From positions 1 through 55,935 of the forward strand of contig NZ_MSSW01000071.1 in assembly GCF_002150685.1 (NCBI RefSeq): 55,935 bases of DNA, read 5' to 3'. Of the stretch, positions 1-9,700 are shown one piece after another. The DNA comes from Algoriphagus antarcticus. Lineage in GTDB: Bacteria > Bacteroidota > Bacteroidia > Cytophagales > Cyclobacteriaceae. The notes under the pieces are model-generated. The model saw only the letters and a list, made by a program, of their open reading frames with translations. It searched no databases and was not told the DNA's origin. The position numbers and the translations under genes are program-made. Each line of letters starts with the position of its first letter. Within the stretch, counting starts at the first letter, position 1.

Positions 1-78
1 AGTAAATGGCAGAACATTCTTTATCAAAAGATTTTGTGCATAAATAACTAAATTGAAACAGACTTAGATTTGATTTGA

Positions 79-1296
79 ATGAAGCTTAGGAAAAGACATT
101 TAACAAGGCTGTTTTTGAATGCACTTGTAATTCTATTTTTAGCTGCATGCTCTCAACCAAACGAAGAGAGTAGTAACCTTTCTTGGTCAATAAAACCTGG
201 AAAAGAACTGGTTCTTCACCTTGATTCTGTTACCGCTCCAAATGAGAATTATTTCCGATACCTGAAGAACTTTCATGGAAAGGAAACCATTGCTTTTCAT
301 ATTCTTGGGGCAAATATGTTTAAGTTTTACGATCTCAATACAGGAAAAGTCCACCATGAAATCAAATATCCAATCTCAGGCCCAAGTGCACTCAACTCTG
401 TATATGGATTCTACATCCACAATCCAGACAGTATTTTCCTCAGCCAGCAGTACCATTACAGACTACTCCTTTTGAACTCAAAATTTGAAAAAATTGATGA
501 GTTGGATTTGGCTCCCGAAAATGTGGAATTCAAAGTATCAAGTCATGTGCCGAAGAAAGGTAATTTTATTCAGACGGCATCCATTTCGAGTAGAGCTCCT
601 TTAACTGTCAGATCTGGGAAAGTGATAATTCCTTCCATGAATATGTCTAGAGCGGATGAAAAATCCTATACACGTGATGGACATCTATTTACGGTCTTTG
701 ACTTAGAAAGTAGGGCTTTTGCCTATAAGCTAAAATACCCCGAAGATATGCAAGATAAATTTTGGGGAGGGATGTTAACATTTACCTACACATGCTATAA
801 CCCTAAAACCAACAAAATTATAACTAGTTACGCTGGAAGTGGTCAAATTTCAGTTTCTGACCCCGACTTTATAAAAACTGAGTATTTTCAAGCCTTATCA
901 GAAAAGCTTAAAGATATCCGGCCTGCTTATAAGCCTTATGAAATGGTAGAAGAGGAGATCGACCACTATATGAACATGCCAACGTTTGGGAGCATCTACT
1001 ACGACATATATCGTGATGTCTATTACCGTTTAGGTAAGCTCCCTAAAAAGGGAGCTTACGATCCTTATAGGAGTGACTACCTGTATCCAATGTCCAATCC
1101 CCGAGATCTGGTCATTATCGTATTGGATAGCAAATTCCAGAAACTCACTGAATATAACATCTCACAGCCCAAAGATGGGGCTTATTTCGAAAACTGCTTT
1201 GTCAATGAACAAGGCTTTCATATCGCCTATGTGGATTATGAAAATGAAGATGAGCTGGTATTCAAGCAATTTATCCTGGAACAGGACAATGAATAA
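79..1296 (+). CDS. DUF4221-like beta-propeller lipoprotein
   Basis: The 405-residue product begins with a basic N-terminus and a hydrophobic stretch ending in LAAC-S at about residues 20-24, which is a lipoprotein signal; it should be anchored in the cell envelope. The rest is beta-rich with repeated aromatic and hydrophobic strands and the pattern of phrases (FKFYDLNTGKV, FTVFDLESRAF, LVIIVLDSKFQKL) seen in DUF4221 proteins, which probably form a six- or seven-bladed propeller. No catalytic motif is visible and the substrate is unknown. The start is the first ATG that retains the full signal. The next gene overlaps its stop codon by 8 bases, so the two are probably translated together. In this phylum such propeller lipoproteins often sit beside small peptides of the NVEALA type; a similar pair lies at the right end of this window. 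The family call is from memory of the family's look, not a search. Confidence 0.7.
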   Translation: MKLRKRHLTRLFLNALVILFLAACSQPNEESSNLSWSIKPGKELVLHLDSVTAPNENYFRYLKNFHGKETIAFHILGANMFKFYDLNTGKVHHEIKYPISGPSALNSVYGFYIHNPDSIFLSQQYHYRLLLLNSKFEKIDELDLAPENVEFKVSSHVPKKGNFIQTASISSRAPLTVRSGKVIIPSMNMSRADEKSYTRDGHLFTVFDLESRAFAYKLKYPEDMQDKFWGGMLTFTYTCYNPKTNKIITSYAGSGQISVSDPDFIKTEYFQALSEKLKDIRPAYKPYEMVEEEIDHYMNMPTFGSIYYDIYRDVYYRLGKLPKKGAYDPYRSDYLYPMSNPRDLVIIVLDSKFQKLTEYNISQPKDGAYFENCFVNEQGFHIAYVDYENEDELVFKQFILEQDNE

Positions 1297-1620
1297 ACTC
1301 CTGTGTCCATTGGTTTTTTTAATGGCGATAGTATATGGATGCCAAAGTCCATCTGCCGATGTCAGCGAAGATGGTCATTTGATAAGCTTATAGAAAAAAT
1401 CAAAGAATCCAATAACATAGATGGGAACTATATAATACTTGCAGACAATGCCTGTCAAGGTTGTAGGAAGATAGTTCAACAATACGCTGCGGCCTCAGGA
1501 AGTGGAGCAGAAACCTTGATCATCAGGGACATCAAGAACTTGGTATTGCTGAAAGAAGATTTTAAAGACTATCCAGGCAATCTCTACATGGATAGCCTCA
1601 AAATACATGGGAAATCCTAA
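1289..1620 (+). pseudogene. Frameshifted small lipoprotein with a thioredoxin-like CxxC motif
   Basis: The ATG at 1289 overlaps the end of the preceding gene and opens a lipoprotein signal (MAIVYGC, cysteine at residue 18). That frame stops at 1391-1393. The -1 frame continues from about 1380 to 1620 with a sensible protein: LIEKIKESNNIDGNYIILA, then DNACQGCRKIVQQYA, then a short C-terminus. Joining the frames gives about 110 residues: a lipid-anchored protein with a CQGC motif in a strand-turn-helix position typical of thioredoxin-fold redox or sulfur-handling proteins. Small CxxC lipoproteins like this accompany DUF4221/propeller lipoproteins in Bacteroidota. The break is either a real single-base indel (a broken gene) or a sequencing error; the sequence alone cannot say. 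A GTG start at 1303 in the second frame would lack any signal peptide, so I do not favour it. Confidence 0.55.
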
Positions 1621-1730
1621 CTTGAATTGTCTCCTGCCATCAGTATATCATACTCGGAAATATCGTCAGATACAATCCTATGGAATTACCTGAAATTTCC
1701 GACTAATTCTTTCTTGAGATTCAAAGGAAA

Positions 1731-2048
1731 TCATGCTTCCCCAGGTGTACCGAAACTAATCGGAAACTGAGGAGCTCCTCCCGATTGATTGATCTTCCCA
1801 AAAGTAGCTTCGTACTTCTCGATGTTATCCTTGAGGGCAGAAAGCAAACGCTTGGCGTGATCCGGAGTTACTATAATGCGTGATTTTACTTTGGCCTTTG
1901 GCACACCCGGCATCAGGCGAATGAAGTCGATTACAAATTCTGAATTGGAATGAGCGATCATAGCCAAATTGGAATAAACACCTTCAGCTACTTCTTCCGA
2001 AAGCTCTACATTGATCTGCTGATCTACTTTTTTGTTGTCGTCTTGCAT
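1731..2048 (-). CDS. DUF3467 family protein
   Basis: This is a 105-residue acidic protein without signal or membrane segment. The central part (ELSEEVAEGVYSNLAMIAHS, then FVIDFIRLMPG, then VKSRIIVTPDHAKRLLSAL) is the DUF3467 signature, and the length matches the family. The family is widespread in Bacteroidota; its biochemical role is not known. It lies on the same strand as rpoC and about 380 bases downstream of it, which is the usual position of this gene in the phylum. A strong terminator lies between them at 2384-2413, so it probably has its own promoter. A TAnnTTTG-like element at 2233-2240 (minus strand) has no matching TTG at the right distance, so the promoter is not settled. Confidence 0.85.
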   Translation of the reverse strand: MQDDNKKVDQQINVELSEEVAEGVYSNLAMIAHSNSEFVIDFIRLMPGVPKAKVKSRIIVTPDHAKRLLSALKDNIEKYEATFGKINQSGGAPQFPISFGTPGEA

Positions 2049-2317
2049 GGTTGATATTATTTTATATGATTATCCGTAATGAAGCCAGTAGTCTTATTTT
2101 CGTTGTCTATCGTGCTGGAAGACCCTTACTAGAAAGACATGCGGGGCTGCCGGAAGACCGAAGAGGCGTTCCCGCTTTTGTTAGGGAAAATCTATTTTAG
2201 TTTTACCTCAATTGGGACATAAAGCATATGTACAAATTTAAGTTATAAAAGCCACATGATTTGGGAACTCGCAAAAGGTAATAAAAGAGAAATACCCAAA
2301 CGTAGCTTCTGGGTGGG

Positions 2318-2372
2318 AGGCGAAAACAACTGCGTCCTCTGCGAAACACTCTGCGTCCACCGTGGTTAGTAT
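2318..2372. repeat. Dispersed CTCTGCG-type repeat, single copy
   Basis: The segment contains CCTCTGCGAAACACTCTGCG followed by a CCACCGTGGTTA-type end. The same framework (CTCTGCG, 5-8 bases, CTCTGCG, then a CGTGGTTA-type box) recurs in the array at 51.5-52.0 kb and in a variant form near 50.26-50.32 kb. All copies are intergenic. Confidence 0.6.
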
Positions 2373-2383
2373 AGCTTTTAAGA

Positions 2384-2413
2384 AAAAAGGCCTGTCGTAA
2401 AACAGGCCTTTTA
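2384..2413 (-). terminator. Rho-independent terminator of the rpoBC operon
   Basis: Read on the minus strand, AAAAGGCCTGT, a short TTTACG loop and ACAGGCCTTTTTT form a near-perfect GC-containing stem followed by a T run, 18 bases after the rpoC stop codon. The stem is flanked by A runs on the other side, so it could also work in the plus direction. Confidence 0.9.
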
Positions 2414-2431
2414 AATTAAGTTATTAGAATA

Positions 2432-5400
2432 TTAAAGGATCGCTTCGCTAGATCTCTTAGAACTACGCTCCATGTTGTCCGAAAGTTTGTCGTATTCTTC
2501 TTGAGAACCAACGATCACTGACTGCAATCTTCTCTGACCAGTACCGGCAGGAATCAAGTGACCAACGATTACGTTTTCTTTCAGTCCTTTCAATTCATCT
2601 CGCTTACCTCTAATGGCTGCTTCTGAAAGCACCTTAGTAGTCTCCTGGAAGGAAGCCGCAGAGATAAATGACTCAGTACCCAAAGATGCCGCTGTGATAC
2701 CTTGTAGCGTAGGCTTAGAAACCGCAGTTTCAGCATCACGCACCTGCACCAACTTAAGATCCTTACGCTTCAAGCTAGAGTTCTCATCTCTCAATCTTCT
2801 GGCAGAGAGAATCATTCCTGGCTTCAACGTAGAAGAATCACCGGCATCCATGACCACCTTACGGTCAAGGATATTGTCATTCTCTTCTCGGAAAGCCCAC
2901 TTATCCACTACCTGATTTTGAAGGAACCCAGTATCACCAGCATCAAGGATTTCAACTTTCTGCATCATCTGGCTTACTATCACCTCGATGTGCTTATCGT
3001 TGATTTTTACACCCTGAAGACGGTAAACTTCTTGTATTTCGTTCACCAAGTATTCTTGAACAGCAGTTGGACCTTTGATTGCCAAGATATCGTTTGGAGT
3101 AATTGCTCCGTCAGAAAGTGGTTCACCAGCTCTGATAAAGTCATTCTCCTGAACCAGGATATGCTTGGACAAGGATACCATATACTTTTTGATCACACCA
3201 TCTTTAGATTCGATGATGATCTCTCTGTTACCTCTTTTGATACCACCGTATGTTACTACACCGTCGATCTCAGAAACTACAGCCGGATTGGATGGATTTC
3301 TTGCTTCGAATAGCTCGGTAACTCTTGGAAGACCACCGGTAATATCTCTTGTCTTACCTACTGATCTTGGAATTTTTACCAAGATTTGGCCAGATCTAAC
3401 TTTATCACCTGCTTCAATTGCCAAGTGAGCACCTACTGGAATATTGTATGCTTTTGTCTCTTCACCATAGTTTACAATAATCGCAGGGTTCTTAGTTCTA
3501 TCCTTAGTATCAATGATTACTTTCTCACGGAAGCCTGTCTGATCATCGGACACTTCCTTATAAGTAACACCTTCTACAATTGCTTCAAATTCAATTTTAC
3601 CATCGAATTCTGACAAGATTACTGCGTTGTATGGATCCCACTTACAAAGCGTCTGGTTCTTGGTGATTTTTTCTCCATCCTTCACATTGACAATAGAACC
3701 ATAAGGAGCATGGTTAGACACTAACGTCTTACCAGTCTTAGCATCATTGACTTTGATCTCTCCTGATCTACCCATGACGACCGTGATATGCTCGCCATCT
3801 TTATTGGTAGTCTCGATCAATCTCAATTCATCGTCAAATTCAACAACACCATCAAACTTAGCAATCACACTTGCCTCTACAGCCATGTTTGATGCGGTAC
3901 CACCCACGTGGAATGTTCTTAGTGTAAGCTGCGTACCTGGCTCACCAATAGACTGTGCTGCAATAACACCTACAGATTCACCTTCCTGCACCATGTGGCC
4001 AGTAGTAAGGTTTCTTCCGTAACATTTACCACATACACCTCTACGAGTCTCGCAGGTCAACACAGATCTGATCTCGACTTCATCGATTCCAGATTCGTCG
4101 ATCAACTTAGCTACTTCATCATCAATTTCAAGACCTGATTCTACGATCAATTCATCCGTGGTAGGATGGAAAATATCGTGAACAGAAACACGTCCCAGCA
4201 CCCTTTCAAAAAGAGGTTCTACGATCTCGTCATTGTCTCTCAATGGCTGAACCAGAAGTCCTCTTAAGCTACCACAATCATCTTCAGTGATGATCATATC
4301 CTGAGCCACATCTACTAAACGTCTGGTTAGGTAACCAGCATCAGCAGTTTTCAATGCAGTATCGGCAAGACCTTTACGTGCACCGTGAGTAGAGATAAAG
4401 TATTCCAATACATCCAGACCTTCTTTGAAGTTAGAAAGGATTGGGTTTTCGATGATTTCACCTACAGAACCTTGAAGGTTTTTCTGTGGCTTGGCCATTA
4501 AACCTCTCATACCACCCAACTGACGAATTTGTTCTCTGGAACCACGAGCTCCTGAGTGCATCATCATGTAGATCGCATTGAATCCTTGCTTATCCTCTTC
4601 CATCTGCTTCATTAGATTATTAGTCAAATGAGAGTTGGTACGAGTCCAGATATCAATTACCTGGTTGTAACGTTCGTTGTCTGTGATCAGACCCATTCTA
4701 TAGTTATTCCAAACCTCATCTACCTCGTCTTTCGCTTTGGAGATCATAGGTTCTTTTTCTTCCGGGATAATTACATCATTCAATCCCATAGAAAGACCGC
4801 CTTTGTAGGCCATCTGAAATCCTAGGTGCTTGATATCATCCAAGAACAGAGCAGTACGTGCCATTCCACAAACTTTAACCACCTTAGCAATAATTTGCTG
4901 AAGTTTTTTCTTGGTCAAAAGCTCATTTACGTAACCTACTTCTTTTGGCACAAACTGGTTGAAAATCAAACGACCGGCTACAGTCTCAATGATTTCATCC
5001 TTGTAACCTCCATCTTCAGTTCTCAATTGAACTTTGCATTTAATATTCGCATGTTTGGAGATTTTCTCTTCATTCAATGCGATGATCACTTCCTCAACAC
5101 TATAGAAAGTCATGCCTTCACCAGCCACGATTTCCTCAGGCGTAGATTTCTTACCCTTTGTCACGTAGTATAGACCCAATACCATATCCTGAGAAGGCAC
5201 AGTAATTGGAGCTCCGTTCGCTGGATTAAGTATGTTGTGAGAAGAAAGCATCAAGGTAGAAGCTTCCAAAATCGCCTCATGACCAAGTGGAACGTGAACC
5301 GCCATCTGATCACCGTCAAAATCGGCGTTGAATGCGGTACAAACCAATGGGTGAAGCTGGATGGCTTTTCCTTCTATTAGTTTCGGCTGAAAAGCTTGGA

Positions 5401-6742
5401 TACCCAATCTGTGAAGCGTTGGAGCACGGTTGAGGAGCACAGGGTGTCCTTTCAAAACGTTTTCCAAGATATCCCAAACCACGGGATCTTTACGATCCAC
5501 GATTTTCTTAGCTGACTTCACTGTCTTTACGATACCTCTTTCGATCAGTTTTCTGATTATAAAAGGCTTGAAAAGTTCAGCTGCCATATTTTTAGGAAGA
5601 CCACACTCGTGAAGCTTCAGTTCTGGACCTACTACAATCACCGAACGACCGGAGTAATCCACACGCTTACCGAGCAAGTTTTGACGGAATCGACCTTGCT
5701 TACCTTTCAACATATCAGAAAGAGACTTCAAAGCACGGTTTCCATCAGATCTTACCGCATTTACTTTTCTAGAGTTATCGAATAAAGAATCCACAGCTTC
5801 CTGAAGCATTCTTTTCTCGTTTCTCAAAATCACCTCTGGAGCTTTGATATCGATCAATCTCTTCAGACGGTTGTTTCTGATAATTACTCTTCTATAAAGG
5901 TCATTCAAATCGGACGTCGCAAAACGACCACCATCCAAAGGAACCAATGGACGCAATTCCGGAGGAATTACCGGGACCATACGAACGACCATCCACTCAG
6001 GACGGTTTTCGATTCTAGTCCTAGCATCACGGAATGCTTCTACTACTTTCAGTCTTTTCAGCGCTTCTGCTTTTCTCTGCTGAGAAGTATCTGTGGCTGC
6101 CTGGTGACGAAGTGAGTAAGAAAGATCATCCAGATCAATTCTTGCCAATAGCATCTCCAAAGCTTCAGCACCCATTTTGGCGATGAATTTATTTGGATCA
6201 GCATCATCAAGCATGTGGTTTTCCTTAGGCAGCTTATCCATGATGTCCAAGTATTCATCTTCAGTTAAGAAATCTAAATATTGAACTCCCTCTTCTGCTT
6301 TGATACCTGCCTGTACTACTGCATAACGCTCGTAATAGACAATCTGGTCAAGCTTCTTAGTTGGAAGACCAAGAAGGTAACCGATTTTATTAGGAAGAGA
6401 TTTGAAATACCAAATGTGAGCAACTGGAACTACAAGTTCGATGTGCCCCATTCTCTCTCTTCTTACTTTCTTCTCTGTAACCTCTACACCGCAGCGGTCG
6501 CAGATAATACCTTTATACCTGATGCGCTTGTACTTGCCACAATGACACTCCCAGTCTTTGACTGGACCAAAGATTCTCTCACAGAACAACCCGCCCATTT
6601 CTGGCTTGTAGGTTCTATAATTGATCGTCTCTGGCTGGGTCACTTCACCGTTTGAGCTATCCAGAATAGATTCTGGGGAAGCCAAACTGATGGTGACTCT
6701 GGAAAAATCATTGTTAAGTTTTTTATTTTTTCTGAACGCCAT
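2432..6742 (-). CDS. rpoC: DNA-directed RNA polymerase subunit beta'
   Basis: The 1,436-residue product is the beta' subunit of RNA polymerase, forming the clamp and the Mg-binding active centre. The N-terminal zinc site is visible as CHCGKYKRIRYKGIICDRCG (about residues 66-85). The catalytic NADFDGDQM motif places the three aspartates at residues 474, 476 and 478. A second zinc site (CETRRGVCGKCYGRN) lies about residues 900-915. The trigger-loop neighbourhood (GARGSREQIRQLGGMRGLM) and the C-terminal RAGEPLSDG region are also present. The length is as expected for Bacteroidota. It starts 48 bases after rpoB and is followed by a strong terminator, so it is the last gene of the operon. Confidence 0.99.
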   Translation of the reverse strand: MAFRKNKKLNNDFSRVTISLASPESILDSSNGEVTQPETINYRTYKPEMGGLFCERIFGPVKDWECHCGKYKRIRYKGIICDRCGVEVTEKKVRRERMGHIELVVPVAHIWYFKSLPNKIGYLLGLPTKKLDQIVYYERYAVVQAGIKAEEGVQYLDFLTEDEYLDIMDKLPKENHMLDDADPNKFIAKMGAEALEMLLARIDLDDLSYSLRHQAATDTSQQRKAEALKRLKVVEAFRDARTRIENRPEWMVVRMVPVIPPELRPLVPLDGGRFATSDLNDLYRRVIIRNNRLKRLIDIKAPEVILRNEKRMLQEAVDSLFDNSRKVNAVRSDGNRALKSLSDMLKGKQGRFRQNLLGKRVDYSGRSVIVVGPELKLHECGLPKNMAAELFKPFIIRKLIERGIVKTVKSAKKIVDRKDPVVWDILENVLKGHPVLLNRAPTLHRLGIQAFQPKLIEGKAIQLHPLVCTAFNADFDGDQMAVHVPLGHEAILEASTLMLSSHNILNPANGAPITVPSQDMVLGLYYVTKGKKSTPEEIVAGEGMTFYSVEEVIIALNEEKISKHANIKCKVQLRTEDGGYKDEIIETVAGRLIFNQFVPKEVGYVNELLTKKKLQQIIAKVVKVCGMARTALFLDDIKHLGFQMAYKGGLSMGLNDVIIPEEKEPMISKAKDEVDEVWNNYRMGLITDNERYNQVIDIWTRTNSHLTNNLMKQMEEDKQGFNAIYMMMHSGARGSREQIRQLGGMRGLMAKPQKNLQGSVGEIIENPILSNFKEGLDVLEYFISTHGARKGLADTALKTADAGYLTRRLVDVAQDMIITEDDCGSLRGLLVQPLRDNDEIVEPLFERVLGRVSVHDIFHPTTDELIVESGLEIDDEVAKLIDESGIDEVEIRSVLTCETRRGVCGKCYGRNLTTGHMVQEGESVGVIAAQSIGEPGTQLTLRTFHVGGTASNMAVEASVIAKFDGVVEFDDELRLIETTNKDGEHITVVMGRSGEIKVNDAKTGKTLVSNHAPYGSIVNVKDGEKITKNQTLCKWDPYNAVILSEFDGKIEFEAIVEGVTYKEVSDDQTGFREKVIIDTKDRTKNPAIIVNYGEETKAYNIPVGAHLAIEAGDKVRSGQILVKIPRSVGKTRDITGGLPRVTELFEARNPSNPAVVSEIDGVVTYGGIKRGNREIIIESKDGVIKKYMVSLSKHILVQENDFIRAGEPLSDGAITPNDILAIKGPTAVQEYLVNEIQEVYRLQGVKINDKHIEVIVSQMMQKVEILDAGDTGFLQNQVVDKWAFREENDNILDRKVVMDAGDSSTLKPGMILSARRLRDENSSLKRKDLKLVQVRDAETAVSKPTLQGITAASLGTESFISAASFQETTKVLSEAAIRGKRDELKGLKENVIVGHLIPAGTGQRRLQSVIVGSQEEYDKLSDNMERSSKRSSEAIL

Positions 6743-6790
6743 AGTTTTTTGAAAGATATGTAAAGGGCTCTTGCGAGCCCATTCGCTTTA

Positions 6791-9700
6791 TTAATCTAGG
6801 GTAATTTCAAGAGCCAAACCTCTCAACTCATGAACCAATACGTTGAATGATTCAGGAATATTAGGTTTAGGAAGGTTTTCACCCTTCACAATTGCTTCGT
6901 AAGCTTTTGCTCTACCGATTACGTCATCAGACTTCACTGTCAGGATTTCCTGCAGTACGTGAGATGCTCCGAATGCTTCCAGTGCCCAAACTTCCATCTC
7001 TCCGAAACGCTGACCACCAAACTGAGCTTTACCACCCAATGGCTGCTGCGTGATCAATGAGTAAGGTCCGATTGAACGTGCGTGCATCTTATCATCTACC
7101 AAGTGTCCAAGTTTCAGCATGTATGAAATACCTACTGTGATTGGCTGATCGAATTTCACACCCGAAAGACCATCGTAAAGGTAAGTTCGTCCGTACGCTG
7201 GCAAGCCTGCCAATTCCAATTCATGAGATACTTCCTCCATAGAAGCACCATCAAAGATTGGGGTAGCATATTTCTTATCCAGTTTCTGTCCAGCCCAAGC
7301 CAATACAGTTTCGAAGATCTGTCCGATGTTCATACGAGAAGGTACACCTAGCGGATTCAATACGATATCCATTGGAGTTCCGTCCTCAAGGAATGGCATA
7401 TCCTCGTCTCTGACGATTCTTGCTACGATACCCTTGTTACCGTGGCGACCCGCCATCTTATCACCTACTTTTAGCTTACGCTTCTTAGCGATGTAAACTT
7501 TGGCAAGTTGAACGATACCAGCAGGAAGTTCGTCTCCTACCTCAAGAGTGAATCTTTCTCTTTTGAAGGTACCACTGATCTCATTTCTTGAGTTGATAAA
7601 GTTTTTCACCAGATGAACAATCAACCCATTGATATGCGGATCATTTGTCCAGTCGTCAAGAACGATATCAGATATTAGGTTAGCCTCTTCTGGAACATTG
7701 TAGTTACTCTCATCTCTGTAAGGATTCTTAGCAGGGAAAAGGTTGTTTTCAATGTTTTTCAAGTTGAACTTCTGCCCTTTGGTGATGATCTCATCCCCAA
7801 ATTTGTGCTTTACGCTCTGAGATGTTTTACCGTCTAAGATGGTAACCATCTTATTGATCATGCGGGCTCTTAGACCTGATAGGTCTTTGGAGTATCTGCC
7901 CTTGAGTTTTTCAACCTCAGCTTTAGACTTCGCTCTTACGTCTTTATCTTTCTTAGGTCTTGCGAAAAGCTTGGTCTCGATTACTACACCATTCAAGGAA
8001 GGTGAAGCTTTTAAAGACGCATCTTTCACATCACCTGCTTTATCACCGAAGATTGCTCTAAGCAATTTCTCCTCTGGAGTCGGATCTGTTTCACCTTTTG
8101 GAGTGATCTTACCAATGATAATATCGCCTTCTTTTACTTCAGCTCCAATCGCGATGATACCATGCTCATCAAGATTTTTAACTGCTTCTTCAGAGACGTT
8201 AGGTATTTCAGAAGTCAATTCTTCTTCACCTCTCTTCGTATCACGAACTTCCAATTGGAATTCTTCAACGTGGATAGAAGTAAAGACATCCTCTCTTACT
8301 ACACGCTCAGAGATTACGATCGCATCTTCAAAGTTGTATCCTTGCCAAGGCATGTATGCCACTTTCAAGTTTTTACCTAGAGCTAGCTCACCGTTATTAG
8401 TAGAGTAACCTTCTACTAGCACCTGACCTTTTTTCACCTTTTGGCCTTTCAGGACCAAAGGAGTAAGGTTGATTGTAGTGTCTTGGTTAGTTCTTCTGAA
8501 TTTGATCAAATTATAAGACTTGTATTCGTCTGTGAAATTAACCAGTAGCTCATCATCAGTTAAATCGTACTTGATGGTGATTTTCCTAGCATCCACATAA
8601 TCAACTACACCACTTGCTTCCGCTATGATTAGTGATCTAGAATCTACAGCTGCTTTTGCTTCAAGGCCAGTACCTACAATCGGTGCTTCAGCTTTCAACA
8701 AAGGCACTGCTTGACGCTGCATGTTGGATCCCATCAATGCACGGTTAGCATCATCATGTTCCAAGAATGGAATCAAAGATGCCGCAACTGATACAATCTG
8801 ATTAGGAGCAACGTCCATATAGCTGATTTCTGAAGGCTCCAACACAGGGAAGTCACCTTCGAATCTTGCTTTTACTTTTTCGTTAATAAACTTGCCAGAC
8901 TCATCCAAAGGAGCATTTGCCTGGGCAATGTTATGATTATCTTCTTCTTCAGCTGTAAGGAACAAGATATCCTCAGCTTTCATACTTACTTTACCCTCCT
9001 TTACCTTGCGGTAAGGAGTCTCAAGGAAGCCCATAGAGTTGACCTTGGCATGAACGCAAAGTGAAGAAATCAAACCAATGTTAGGACCTTCTGGAGTTTC
9101 GATAGTACACAGACGACCGTAGTGCGTATAATGAACATCTCGAACCTCAAATCCTGCTCTTTCTCTGGAAAGACCACCTGGACCCAAAGCTGAAAGTCTT
9201 CTCTTATGAGTCAATTCAGCCAATGGATTGGTTTGATCCATAAACTGAGAAAGCTGGTTTGTTCCAAAGAAGGAATTGATCACTGAAGAAAGTGTACGAG
9301 CATTGATCAAATCGACTGGTTTAAAGTCTTCATTGTCTCGAACGTTCATTCTTTCACGGATCGTTCTGGACATTCTAGCCAAACCAACACCGAATTGGCT
9401 GTACAGCTGCTCGCCTACAGTTCTTACTCGTCTATTGCTCAAGTGGTCAATATCATCGACCACAGCCTTAGAATTAATTAATCCGATAAGGTATTTTACG
9501 ATGTGAATAATATCTTCCTTGGTAAGAACGATTTTAGCTGAATCGATATCAAGACCAAGTTTTTTATTGATTCTATAACGACCTACTTCACCTAGATCAT
9601 AACGCTTGTCGGAGAAGAATAAGCTATGAATCACCTCACGAGCCGTTGACTCATCTGGTGCTTCCGTATTTCTCAATTGACGGTAGATAACTTCTACAGC

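Larger units (their letters stand above)
2049..2431. other. Intergenic region between rpoC and the DUF3467 gene
   Basis: No gene is visible. From the right it holds the rpoC terminator (2384-2413), a copy of a dispersed repeat (about 2318-2372) also found near 50.3 and 51.5-52.0 kb, an A+T-rich stretch with a possible promoter for the DUF3467 gene, and a G+C-rich patch (about 2105-2180). In that patch, on the minus strand, a GGTCTTCC(A/G)GCA element occurs twice some 40 bases apart. The patch would lie in the DUF3467 leader if transcription starts upstream of it. Confidence 0.5.

Noticed and set aside
65..72. TAGATTTG as a -7 element for the first gene
   Set aside because: It would put the transcript start at the ATG, and no TTG lies at the correct distance upstream.
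2613..6655. Many 60-130 codon plus-strand open frames inside rpoC
   Set aside because: All are shadows of the rpoC coding strand without recognisable domains.
7839..8408. A 189-codon open frame on the plus strand inside rpoB
   Set aside because: It is antisense to a highly conserved gene, has low-complexity Ser/Leu/Thr composition and no start context; codon bias of rpoB explains it.
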